DNA of 64,000 nucleotides from Nocardioides sp. GY 10127 (GTDB taxonomy: Bacteria; Actinomycetota; Actinomycetes; Propionibacteriales; Nocardioidaceae), in the NCBI RefSeq assembly GCF_004919085.1, contig NZ_STGL01000008.1, forward strand, positions 310,001 through 374,000, written 5' to 3'. A program made the position numbers and the translations under genes. Each line of letters starts with the position of its first letter. Position 1 is the first letter of the stretch. The notes under the pieces are model-generated. The model had not been told where the DNA came from, ran no database searches, and was given only the letters and a program-made list of their open reading frames with translations. Positions 44,329 through 51,669 of the stretch are shown here, piece after piece.

Positions 44329-44640
44329 ATGGGCACGAAGCAGCGGTTCCACGGCTATGTGAGCCTCCAGCGGCGAGGCGTCGTCGCCCTGCCCGCAGAG
44401 CTGCGAGAGCGGATGCACCTCGATGAGCCCGGAGCGCAGCTCGAGATCACCGAGCGCGAGGACGGCGTCCTCGAGCTCCGCGCCGCCCTGCCCGTTCCGG
44501 CCGACCAGGCCTGGTTCTGGACCCAGCGCTGGCAAGAGCGGGAACGCCAGGTCGACGCCCACGTCGTCGCCGGCGAGGTCGCCGTCCACGACGATGTCGA
44601 CGACTTCCTGGCCCACGTCGACGACGTCACCGCGGAGTGA
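44329..44640 (+). CDS. SpoVT/AbrB-type antitoxin
   Basis: 103 residues. The N-terminal swapped-hairpin domain reads VSLQRRGVVALPAELRERMHL, then EPGAQLEITEREDGVLELRAAL. The C-terminal acidic tail (VAVHDDVDDFLAHVDDVTAE) would bind the toxin. The ATG is fixed by a leaderless promoter. Its stop overlaps the toxin GTG (GTGA). Lies inside the tRNA-Glu element, where such modules favour retention. Confidence 0.85.
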   Translation: MGTKQRFHGYVSLQRRGVVALPAELRERMHLDEPGAQLEITEREDGVLELRAALPVPADQAWFWTQRWQERERQVDAHVVAGEVAVHDDVDDFLAHVDDVTAE

Positions 44641-44948
44641 AGTTCGAGACGACGCCGGCGTTCGACAGCGACGTCCGGCGCCTCAAGCGCGAACACCTCG
44701 CCACCTTCAAGGAGGTCGTCCGCGACAAGTTCGCACCGGCCTGCGACGCCTACGCCGCCGACCCCAGCACGCCGTGGCCGGCATCGCTCCGAGTGAAGTC
44801 GGTTCAGGGCGCCGACGGCGTGCTGGAGATGACCTGGTCCTTCGCGAGCCCCGACGGCCGAGCCACGTTCGAGTTGGTCACCGTCGATGGCGAACTGCGA
44901 TGCCGGTGGCGCCGCGTCGGCGACCACGACGTGTTCAAGAAGCCATAG
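44637..44948 (+). CDS. RelE/ParE-like toxin
   Basis: 103 residues: MKFETTPAFDSDVRRLKREH, then FAPACDAYAADPSTPWPASL, RVKSVQGADGVLEMTWSFAS and DGELRCRWRRVGDHDVFKKP. The small beta-rich fold, the RVK..G..G..EMTW core and the C-terminal basic/aromatic residues fit the RelE superfamily of ribosome-dependent mRNA interferases. Translationally coupled to the antitoxin. Intact frame; activity untested. Confidence 0.78.
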   Translation: MKFETTPAFDSDVRRLKREHLATFKEVVRDKFAPACDAYAADPSTPWPASLRVKSVQGADGVLEMTWSFASPDGRATFELVTVDGELRCRWRRVGDHDVFKKP

Positions 44949-45011
44949 GACGGCGCCCCAAGCCGTCTCGTAAGCGGATCCGGTTGCGGTGATCTCGCGA
45001 GGAGGAATCGT

Positions 45012-45838
45012 TCAGGCGAGCAGTGTCTCGATCGCTCCCCACGCGGCCGCCCCCAGCCTTCGGTCCGCGGCCTCCGTCCCGCCGCGCTGCATCCGCACGC
45101 CCGCAGCCACGACCGGCTCGCCCGGCAGAATCGTGCGATGTCCCGCCTCCGGGTCCGTGATCAGCGTCGTCTCCAGCCCGTGCGCGGCACGGCGTGCGCG
45201 GATCCAATCGGCGTGCTCGGCCGACGACCAGACCCGGTCATCACCCCCGGCGACCAGCACGAGTCGACGGATCCGCTCGACTGGGATCGTCGCGCCCTCG
45301 GCTGCCTCGGGGGACCGCAGGAATGAACGGCGGTAAGGTCGGTGTATGCGGGTGGGTCCTCCGTGGGCTCCCATGTCTCGTCGAACGAGACGAACGGGAG
45401 CGGCCGCCCGTGACGGCTCCAGTGCGAGGTGACTCGCCCTTCGGCCGTGACGCCCGCCCAGACGACATCGGACGGCGCGAACGCGACCACCGCGTCGACG
45501 CGATCTGACAAGGCGCCGGTCAGCAACGCGGCCTCGGCCCCGAAGGACGTGCCGAGCACGATCACACTCGGCGCGGAGGCCCTCGACGCGGTCGAGGAAG
45601 AGCTCGAGGTCGATCTCCCACGGCCCGTCGTGCTGATCCTCGCCGCCGAACCACCGGATCGACTCCGCCAGCACACCGGCGCCGCCCAGGACGCGCGCGC
45701 GATCGATGTCGACGCGGCCACTGTATCCAGCGAGGACAAGTGCGCCCACGCCCGCGTGGTCGCGCGGCACGCAGCGCACACCGTCGGGAACGGAAAGGAC
45801 GCGGTCCTGAGACCCGCCCGCTCGACGATGGCTCCCAT
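45012..45838 (-). pseudogene. Frameshifted BAAT-type acyl-CoA thioesterase/hydrolase
   Basis: Three collinear pieces in two frames make one BAAT_C-like alpha/beta hydrolase. Upstream piece: VGALVLAGYSGRVDIDRARV ... AESIRWFGGEDQHDGPWEID. Middle piece in another frame: VIVLGTSFGAEAALLTGALS (nucleophile elbow GTSFG) ... GRPLPFVSFDETWEP. Last piece, back in the first frame: RLVLVAGGDDRVWSSAEHAD ... LITDPEAGHRTILPGE with the Asp and His. Shifts fall near 45565 and near 45325. The N-terminus lies against the attachment site and no start codon is evident. Confidence 0.8.
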
Positions 45839-45852
45839 CGTCCAACAAGGAA

Positions 45853-45902
45853 CGTGGCACCCCCAACGGGATTCGAACCCGTGCTACCGCCGTGAAAGGG
45901 CG
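45853..45902. repeat. Attachment-site copy within intact tRNA-Glu
   Basis: Second copy of the 50-bp repeat; it forms the 3' two-thirds of the functional tRNA-Glu. Confidence 0.92.
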
Positions 45903-45930
45903 GGGTCCTGGGCCGCTAGACGATGGGGGC
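45855..45930 (-). tRNA. tRNA-Glu (anticodon TTC)
   Basis: 76 bases including CCA. Acceptor GCCCCCA pairs TGGGGGT; anticodon arm CCGCC-CTTTCAC-GGCGG; T arm ACGGG-TTCGAAT-CCCGT. Serves as the integration target of the element on its 3' side. Confidence 0.96.
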
Positions 45931-46006
45931 CGGACGAGCGGCATCCTACGGCGCCACCGCGGGGCCCGCGCCATCCCGGGGGCGCCGGCATGACCGGGAT
46001 CACCGT

Positions 46007-46028
46007 TGACCATTAAATCAAGTGGTCA
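46007..46028. promoter_or_regulatory. Inverted repeat TGACCA-N10-TGGTCA
   Basis: AT-rich stretch between tRNA-Glu and the LacI gene in a 330-base gap (45931-46260) with no gene. Could be a promoter with an operator; also contains a -35-like TTGACC. Weak. Confidence 0.3.
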
Positions 46029-46260
46029 CTAGGTTTTGAGTGGGCCGTGACGCCTCCCCGACCGACACGGTCCCCGCCTCCCCCGGGCTCGTGCGTGTTC
46101 CCCTGAAGCAACGCCGGCCCGAGGGAGGCCTCGATCCCTTCGCTCGATCAGCCGCGCCGCCCGGCGGACCCGCCCGGCGCGGCGGGGACGTGGCAGGCTG
46201 GGCGGTGCACGGGTGTCGGCGAGACACCGCGGACGACCGGCCAGGCGAGGGGCGCAGGAC

Positions 46261-47343
46261 ATGGCGAAGGTGACGCTCCAGTCTATCGCCGACGCCGTGG
46301 GCGTCAGCAGGATGACGGTGTCCAACGCCTTCTCCCGGCCGCAGAAGCTCTCCGCCGAGCTGCGCGCGCGCATCCTCGCGACGGCAGACGAGATGGGCTA
46401 CGTCGGGCCCGACCCCGCCGCCCGCGCCCTGGCGCGCGGCCGCACCGGCACCGTCGGGCTGCTGTGGACCGGCTGGCTGGGCGAGAACGCCGACGACGCG
46501 GTGAGCATGCAGATGCTCGTCACCGTCGCGGACGCGCTCGCCGAGCGGGGTCTCGCGCTCACGCTGCTGCCGGCGGGGCTCGCCGGCGAGGACGTCGTCC
46601 CCACCCGGGACGTGCCGATGGACGGCGCCCTCGTCTACACCTGCGAGCCCGACTCCCCGGACGTGGCGTGGCTGCGCAAGCGCGAGCTGCCGCTGGTGAC
46701 GATCGACCAGGTGCCGCTGCCCGACGTCGCGGCCATCAACGTCGACGACCGGGGCGGCGCCCGGGCCGCGGCCCAGCACCTCCTCGACCTCGGTCACCGA
46801 CGCATCGGGCTGGTCCAGCTGGCGCCGGTCCAGGAGGACACCGACTCCGCCGAGCGGGCGCAGGAGATCTCCAACCCGCCGGCCACCGAGCGCATGAGCG
46901 GGTGGCGCGAGGCCCTCGCCGCCGCCGGGGTCGAGCCGGCCGCGGTGCGGCTGGTGCCCGTCCAGCCCCGCACCCGGACGTTCGAGGTGGTGCGGGAGAT
47001 GCTGGACGCCGAGCAGCGACCGACCGCGCTCCTCTGCTTCTCCGACACCCTGGCCGCGCAGGCGGTCCGCGCGGCGGAGTCGCTGGGGCTGCGGGTGCCC
47101 GACGACCTCTCGGTCGTCGGGTTCGACGACAGCAGCGTGGCCCAGGCGCTGGGACTCACCACCGTCAGCCAGCCGCTGGCCGAGAAGGGCCGCCTCGCGG
47201 TCCAGCTGCTCGTCGACGCGATCGCCAGCACCCGGGCCGGCGAGCAGGCCCCCGACGGCCAGACCCCCGACGAGCAGCCCCGCCACGTCCTGCCCACGAG
47301 CGTGGTGGTCCGGGGCAGCACGGCCCCGCCGCCGCAGCGCTGA
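46261..47343 (+). CDS. LacI-family transcriptional regulator
   Basis: 360 residues: KVTLQSIADAVGVSRMTVSN then AFSRPQKLSAELRARIL (DNA-binding domain and hinge), effector domain with HRRIGLVQLAPV, LLCFSDTLAAQAVRAAESLG and VVGFDDSSVAQALGLTTVSQPL. The effector is unknown. The nearest catabolic gene is the butanediol-type dehydrogenase beyond tRNA-Phe, on the other strand. Confidence 0.9.
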   Translation: MAKVTLQSIADAVGVSRMTVSNAFSRPQKLSAELRARILATADEMGYVGPDPAARALARGRTGTVGLLWTGWLGENADDAVSMQMLVTVADALAERGLALTLLPAGLAGEDVVPTRDVPMDGALVYTCEPDSPDVAWLRKRELPLVTIDQVPLPDVAAINVDDRGGARAAAQHLLDLGHRRIGLVQLAPVQEDTDSAERAQEISNPPATERMSGWREALAAAGVEPAAVRLVPVQPRTRTFEVVREMLDAEQRPTALLCFSDTLAAQAVRAAESLGLRVPDDLSVVGFDDSSVAQALGLTTVSQPLAEKGRLAVQLLVDAIASTRAGEQAPDGQTPDEQPRHVLPTSVVVRGSTAPPPQR

Positions 47344-47428
47344 GAGCCCCCTCCGCCCGGCCCCTCCGCCCCGGAGCCCCGGGCGATTCGTGACCCGACG
47401 CACCGCTGCGTTAGAGTCTTCCCCGCTC

Positions 47429-47502
47429 GGGCAGGTAGCTCAGTTGGTACGAGCGATCGCCTGAAAAGTGATAGGTCGGCGGTTCGACCCCGCCCCTGCC
47501 CA
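47429..47502 (+). tRNA. tRNA-Phe (anticodon GAA)
   Basis: 74 bases, CCA not encoded (followed by CGA). Acceptor GGGCAGG/CCTGCCC; D arm GCTC/GAGC; anticodon arm ATCGC-CTGAAAA-GTGAT; T arm GGCGG/CCGCC. Confidence 0.95.
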
Positions 47503-47531
47503 CGAGCACCGCGAGGCTCAGACTCGCGAAC

Positions 47532-47563
47532 GAAGGCCCCCACCGCGTGCGGTGGGGGCCTTC
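47532..47563. terminator. Strong bidirectional terminator
   Basis: GAAGGCCCCCACCGC-GT-GCGGTGGGGGCCTTC, a perfect 15-pair hairpin. It serves tRNA-Phe and the convergent dehydrogenase gene, which ends 24 bases on. Confidence 0.9.
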
Positions 47564-47586
47564 GCCGTTCTCGCGGCGTCGAGCGG

Positions 47587-48663
47587 TCAGAGGCCCTTGC
47601 CCGACGGCGAGACGAGGATCTTCACGGCCGTCTCGTTGCGGTGGATGAGGGTGTCGAAGCCCTCGTCGACCAGCCCGTCGAGGCCGATCCGGCCGGTGAT
47701 GAACGGGGCGAGGTCGATCTTCCCGGACTCGACGAGCTCGATCGTGGCCGGGTGGGAGTTGACGTAGGCGATGGTGCCGCGGACGTCGAGCTCCTTGAGG
47801 ACGATCTTCTGCATGTCGAACTGGGCGGGCTTGCCCCAGATCGAGACGACGGTGAGGACGCCGGTCGGGCGCAGCGCGTCGGTGAGGGTGTCGACCGCGG
47901 CCTGCACCGAGGTGCACTCGAACCCGACGTCCGCGCCCTTGCCCCCGGTGAGCGCGCGGACCTCGGCGACGACGTCCTGGGAGGCGGGGTCGAGGACGTG
48001 CTTGGCGACGCCGGTCTCGGCGGCCTTCTGCCGACGCAGGGCGCTCATCTCCGAGATGATCACCTCGACGCCGAGGGCGGTGAGGACGGCCGCGGTCAGC
48101 AGGCCAATCGGGCCGGCGCCGACGACGAGCGCGACGTCCCCGGCCTTCGCGCCCGAGCGCTGGACGGCGTGGTAGCCGACCGAGAGCGGCTCGATGAGCG
48201 CGGCCTGGTCGAGCGGCACGTCGTTGCTCACGGGGTGCACCCAGCGGCGCTTGACGACGATCTTCTCGCCGAGGCCGCCACCGCCGCCGCCGAGGCCGAT
48301 GAAGTTCATGTCGTCGGAGAGGTGGTAGTCGACCGAGTCGGGGCCGGCGTCCACGTCGTCGCGGATGATGTAGGGCTCCACCACGACGTGCTGGCCTACT
48401 TCGAGGTCGGTCACGCCCTCGCCCACGGCGTAGACGACGCCGGACATCTCGTGGCCCAGCGTGACGGGGGCCGACTCGCCGCTGATCGGGTGCGGGTGGC
48501 CGTGCGGCGGCACGAAGATCGGGCCCTCGGTGTACTCGTGCAGGTCCGTCCCGCAGATGCCGCACCAGGCGACGTCGATGCCGACCGTGCCGGCCTCGAC
48601 CGACGGCTCCTCGACGTCCTCGATGCGGATGTCGCCCCGGTCGTAGTAGCGCGCTGCGCGCAT
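47587..48663 (-). CDS. Zinc-dependent alcohol dehydrogenase, 2,3-butanediol dehydrogenase type
   Basis: 358-residue medium-chain dehydrogenase. Catalytic zinc Cys in WCGICGTDLHEYTEGPIF, zinc His/Glu in LGHEMSGVVYAVGEGV, NAD motif VALVVGAGPIGLLTAAVL. The sequence EYTEGPIFVPP and the Gly-rich loop before EKIVVKRRWVHPV are hallmarks of the butanediol/threonine dehydrogenase group. The four-Cys structural-zinc lobe appears to be missing, as in that group. Converts acetoin and butanediol with NAD; possible link with AcuC is only by name. Confidence 0.88.
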   Translation of the reverse strand: MRAARYYDRGDIRIEDVEEPSVEAGTVGIDVAWCGICGTDLHEYTEGPIFVPPHGHPHPISGESAPVTLGHEMSGVVYAVGEGVTDLEVGQHVVVEPYIIRDDVDAGPDSVDYHLSDDMNFIGLGGGGGGLGEKIVVKRRWVHPVSNDVPLDQAALIEPLSVGYHAVQRSGAKAGDVALVVGAGPIGLLTAAVLTALGVEVIISEMSALRRQKAAETGVAKHVLDPASQDVVAEVRALTGGKGADVGFECTSVQAAVDTLTDALRPTGVLTVVSIWGKPAQFDMQKIVLKELDVRGTIAYVNSHPATIELVESGKIDLAPFITGRIGLDGLVDEGFDTLIHRNETAVKILVSPSGKGL

Positions 48664-48881
48664 GTCCTCAGCTCCTCTGCCGTGGCCGGCGGGCGCCGGC
48701 CGTCCGTGCGGGTGGTCACCTCCACGCAAGCCCGCGCGCGCCGCTCGTTCAAGGCAGAACTCGACGGACGTCGAGAACTGCGACGAACGGCGCGGACGCC
48801 TCGCCGGACGGCTCCGGGAGGTGGGGACCACCGACGGTGGCGGCTGGGCAGGGGTCGGCGCCAGCCCGCCGGCGGCGCGCG

Positions 48882-49379
48882 TCAGCCCGCCGGCGCGGGC
48901 TCCAGGACGCCGTCCAGCCGGCCGAGCTGGGCCTTGTAGCCCCACTTCATCCCGAAGGCGGCCATCCGGGCCTTGGCGCCGATGGCGCTGATCGCCACGT
49001 CGAGGCGGACGTGGGTGCCGCCCTCGACCTCGGTGAAGGTCACCGTGTTGACGTGCTCGATGGTGGTGACGTCGTCCTTGCCGTCGGTCCACGAGCGCGC
49101 GGACCACACGAGCCGCGCGTGCTCCTCGATCTCGGTGAACGTGCCGGCCATCGGCCACCGCGTCCCGGCGTAGCGGCCCATCTCGGGGCCGGCCTCCATC
49201 ACGAGGGCGATCTCCCCGCCGACCCGGAGGTCGAGGGTGCACTCGGGGACGAACGTCTTGTCCGGGCCCCACCAGCGCGCGAGGAGGTCGGGCTCGGTCC
49301 ACGCCCGCCACACGGCGGCGACGGGGGCGGCGTAGGTGCGCTCGAGGTCGAACGTCTTCTGCTTCTTGAGGACGGGCAC
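48882..49379 (-). CDS. SRPBCC/AHSA1-domain protein
   Basis: 165 residues: FDLERTYAAPVAAVWRAWTE, then PDLLARWWGPDKTFVPECTL, GTFTEIEEHARLVWSARSW and TTIEHVNTVTFTEVEGGTHV, the START-like AHSA1 fold that binds hydrophobic ligands. Starts at a GTG one base after the ArsR stop, a very common ArsR-AHSA1 pairing. Role unknown, possibly stress or ligand sensing. Confidence 0.88.
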   Translation of the reverse strand: MPVLKKQKTFDLERTYAAPVAAVWRAWTEPDLLARWWGPDKTFVPECTLDLRVGGEIALVMEAGPEMGRYAGTRWPMAGTFTEIEEHARLVWSARSWTDGKDDVTTIEHVNTVTFTEVEGGTHVRLDVAISAIGAKARMAAFGMKWGYKAQLGRLDGVLEPAPAG

Positions 49380-49380
49380 G

Positions 49381-49791
49381 TCAGGTCTCCTGGGTGGGTG
49401 AGGTGGCGCCGGGCTGCGCCGGTGGTGAGGGCGGCAGGTCGGTCGGCAGGTCGGTCGGCAGATCGGTAGGCAGGTCGGCCGCGCCCGACTCCAGCAGGGC
49501 ACCGAGCGCGTCCAGCCGCGTCTCCCAGACCCGCTGGAAGGAGTCGAGCCACGAGGCGAGGTCGTCGAACGCGTCCTGCTCGAGGGAGTAGACCCGGCGG
49601 CGCGCCTGCGGCCGGACCCGCACGAGCCCGGCCTCCCCCAGCACCCGCAGGTGCTTGGAGACCTGCGGCTGGCGCAGGCCGAGGGCGTCGGCGATGTCGC
49701 CGACGGCGCGCGGGCCCGTGCGCAGCAGCTCCACGATCCGCAGGCGGCTGGGCTCGCCCAGCGCCGCGAAGGTGGCGGCTGCGGCACTCAC
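49381..49791 (-). CDS. ArsR-family regulator with TDLP repeats
   Basis: 136 residues: winged helix FAALGEPSRLRIVELLRTGP, then VGDIADALGLRQPQVSKHLR, VLGEAGLVRVRPQARRRVYS. Metal-site cysteines are absent, so it is of the non-metal type. The C-terminal tail contains LPTD repeated three to four times, from 12-base DNA repeats at about 49435-49475, which may vary in number. Autoregulation with the SRPBCC gene is likely. Confidence 0.86.
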   Translation of the reverse strand: MSAAAATFAALGEPSRLRIVELLRTGPRAVGDIADALGLRQPQVSKHLRVLGEAGLVRVRPQARRRVYSLEQDAFDDLASWLDSFQRVWETRLDALGALLESGAADLPTDLPTDLPTDLPPSPPAQPGATSPTQET

Positions 49792-49911
49792 GGCCGCGCC
49801 CCTGTCCCGGTCATGGCGCGACGCTAGGCGCCGTCACGTATTCCCGTCAAGGAATATGTCGGACGCGAAGGGGTGACCGCCCCCCGGGCAGGACCGTGCC
49901 AGGCTCGAGGC

Positions 49912-50127
49912 ATGACCGATCCCGCGGAGCAGACCTTCCTGGACTCCCTGGCCGGGCTCCCCCTGGCCGAGGCCACCCGGCTCGCCGAGGAGCGCGGCCA
50001 CCAGGTGCGCGCGCTCACCCCCGGCTCGCCCATGACGATGGACTACCGCCCCGAGCGCGTGAACCTGGAGCACGAGCCGGGCCTGGAGGACGCGCCCCGA
50101 CGCGTCCTGCGGGCCTTCAGCGGCTGA
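49912..50127 (+). CDS. Peptidase inhibitor I78-like small protein
   Basis: 71 residues. DSLAGLPLAEATRLAEERGH then QVRALTPGSPMTMDYRPERV match the I78 elastase/subtilisin inhibitor core, with MTMDYRPERVN as the reactive loop region. No signal peptide is visible, unlike secreted members. Its stop overlaps the convergent SDR stop region by 11 bases. CAGGCT six bases before the ATG suggests a leaderless start. Confidence 0.75.
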   Translation: MTDPAEQTFLDSLAGLPLAEATRLAEERGHQVRALTPGSPMTMDYRPERVNLEHEPGLEDAPRRVLRAFSG

Positions 50128-50884
50128 CGTCCTCGGCGGCCGGCCGCGTCTCGTCGGCGATCCGCTTGTGCGAGACGTGGGCCGTGAGCCCGCCGTCCAC
50201 CACGAGCTCCGCGCCGTTGTAGTAGGCGGAGTCGTCCGAGCAGAGGAACGCGATCGTGGGAGCGACGTCCTCGGGCGTGCCCACCCGGCCGAGCGGCACC
50301 TCCGCCACCGCCGCGCCGAGGAAGGCCCCCGACGCGCTCGCCATGAGCGGGGTGTCGATGAAGCCGGGCATCACGGCGTTGACCCGGATGCCGCGGGTGC
50401 TGCCGAGCTCCAGGGCGGCGGAGCGGGTCAGCCCGCGCAGCGCCCACTTGCTCGCCGTGTAGGCCGCCGCCGCGTGACCGGAGACGGCGGCCACCGAGCA
50501 GACGTTGACGATGCTCGAGCCGGGCGGCATGAGCGGCACCAGCGCCTGGATGCCCAGCAGCGGGCCCGTGGCGTTGACGTCCAGGGCCCGGCGCCAGCCC
50601 TCGGCGCTCACGTGCGGCAGTCGCTCGCGCGCGGCGATGCCGGCGTTGTTGACCAGCGCGTCCACGCGGCCGTGCCGCTCGCGCAGCGCCTCGGCGAGAG
50701 CGGCCCAGCCCGCCTCGTCCGTGACGTCGAGGTGCCGGTGCTCGACCCCCTCCACCACCACCTCGGCGGGCAGGACGTCGGTGGCGACGACCTGCGCCCC
50801 CTCCGCCGCCAGCAGCCGGGCGGCCGCGAGGCCCTGCCCGCGTGCCGCTCCGGTGATGACGACGACCTTGCCCTGCACCTTCAT
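50117..50884 (-). CDS. SDR-family oxidoreductase
   Basis: 255 residues. Cofactor motif VVVITGAARGQGLAAARLLA, NNAG in VDALVNNAGIAARERLP, catalytic Ser in NVCSVAAVSG and YxxxK in AAAYTASKWALRGLTRSAAL, then IRVNAVMPGFIDTPLM. Classical SDR with all catalytic residues; likely NAD-dependent (Asp after strand 2: ATDVLP). Substrate unknown; steroid/alcohol dehydrogenase-like. Confidence 0.9.
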   Translation of the reverse strand: MKVQGKVVVITGAARGQGLAAARLLAAEGAQVVATDVLPAEVVVEGVEHRHLDVTDEAGWAALAEALRERHGRVDALVNNAGIAARERLPHVSAEGWRRALDVNATGPLLGIQALVPLMPPGSSIVNVCSVAAVSGHAAAAYTASKWALRGLTRSAALELGSTRGIRVNAVMPGFIDTPLMASASGAFLGAAVAEVPLGRVGTPEDVAPTIAFLCSDDSAYYNGAELVVDGGLTAHVSHKRIADETRPAAEDVSR

Positions 50885-50938
50885 GGAACCCCCCTCGACG
50901 ACTGCGGTGCCCTGCCTACCACCTGGGGGCAGGCCGGG

Positions 50939-51592
50939 TCAGGAGCGGACGTGCATCCGCTCGCCCTGCGGACCGTAGAGCGCCAGCACCTCGGCCGGGT
51001 GCGGGCCGGGGTTGCCGAACCAGTGCGGGGTGCGCGTGTCGAACTCGACGACCTCCCCCGGCCCGAGCAGCAGGTCGCGCGACCCGAGCACCAGCCGCAC
51101 GCGGCCGGAGAGCACGTACATCCACTCGTAGCCGTCGTGGGTGCGCAGCTCGCCGGGCTCGCCCGGCTCCACGGGGATCACCATCTTGAACGCCTGGACG
51201 CCGCCCGGCCGCCGGGTCAGCGGCAGGTAGGTGCGCCCGTGCCGGGTCAGCGGGGTCAGCCGGACCCGCGGGTCGCCGGTCTCGGGGGCGTCGACCAGCT
51301 CGTCGAGGGCGACCCGGTGCGCGCGCGCCAGCGGCAGCAGCAGCTCGAGGGTGGGCTTGCGCTGCCCGGACTCGAGCCGCGACAGCGTGGAGACGGAGAT
51401 ACCGGTCTCGGCCGAGAGGTCGGCGAGGGTCGCCTCGCGCTCGAGTCGGAGCTGCCGCAGGCGCGGGCCGACCTGCTCCAGGGCGGCCTGGGTGCCGTCC
51501 TCGTCGCCGGGCGCCGGGGTGGGCGTGAGCGTGGACGCCACCGCCGGCGGGCCGCCGGTGGCCCCCTCGTCCTGCGCTCGCCTCGCTCCCAT
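50939..51592 (-). CDS. XRE-family regulator with C-terminal cupin
   Basis: 217 residues. Helix-turn-helix LRLEREATLADLSAETGISV then STLSRLESGQRKPTLELLLP, followed by a cupin (EPGELRTHDGYEWMYVLSGR; LLGPGEVVEFDTRTPHWFGN) that binds a small effector or metal. ATG start chosen; CATCCT lies six bases upstream. Divergent from the oxidoreductase-methyltransferase fusion gene, with a palindrome between, so it most likely controls that gene. Confidence 0.87.
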   Translation of the reverse strand: MGARRAQDEGATGGPPAVASTLTPTPAPGDEDGTQAALEQVGPRLRQLRLEREATLADLSAETGISVSTLSRLESGQRKPTLELLLPLARAHRVALDELVDAPETGDPRVRLTPLTRHGRTYLPLTRRPGGVQAFKMVIPVEPGEPGELRTHDGYEWMYVLSGRVRLVLGSRDLLLGPGEVVEFDTRTPHWFGNPGPHPAEVLALYGPQGERMHVRS

Positions 51593-51613
51593 CGCGCCAG
51601 GATGCGTCAGGAA

Positions 51614-51628
51614 TTGCCAGAACGGCAA
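51614..51628. promoter_or_regulatory. Inverted repeat TTGCC-AGAAC-GGCAA
   Basis: Five-base arms in the 77-base divergent region between the XRE-cupin and fusion genes. Probable operator of the XRE-cupin protein. Confidence 0.5.
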
Positions 51629-51669
51629 GAATGTTTGCGCTTTTCTTCGGGGGGCGACAGGCTCGCCCC

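Larger units (their letters stand above)
44025..45902. mobile_element. Mini integrative element remnant inserted in tRNA-Glu
   Basis: The interval is bounded by a 50-bp perfect direct repeat, 44025-44074 and 45853-45902, which is the 3' half (anticodon arm to CCA) of tRNA-Glu. The intact tRNA is at the right end and the extra 3' fragment lies on its 3' side, the geometry left by a tyrosine integrase. Between them are an AbrB-type antitoxin, a RelE-like toxin and a frameshifted hydrolase. No integrase or excisionase is present, so it is a decayed or satellite element. It separates tRNA-Glu from tRNA-Asp, which are usually adjacent. Confidence 0.85.

Noticed and set aside
44104..44616. Minus-strand frame whose N-terminal part lies over the toxin-antitoxin region, considered as an integrase remnant
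   Set aside because: It lacks the Arg-His-x-x-Arg-Tyr residues of tyrosine recombinases and is antisense to the antitoxin gene.
47409..48663. LacI regulator and butanediol-type dehydrogenase as a regulator-target pair
   Set aside because: They are convergent, separated by tRNA-Phe and a strong terminator, with no shared operator visible.
49375..50127. Possible single ArsR/SRPBCC/I78 operon
   Set aside because: The I78-like gene is on the opposite strand with its own leaderless-type promoter.
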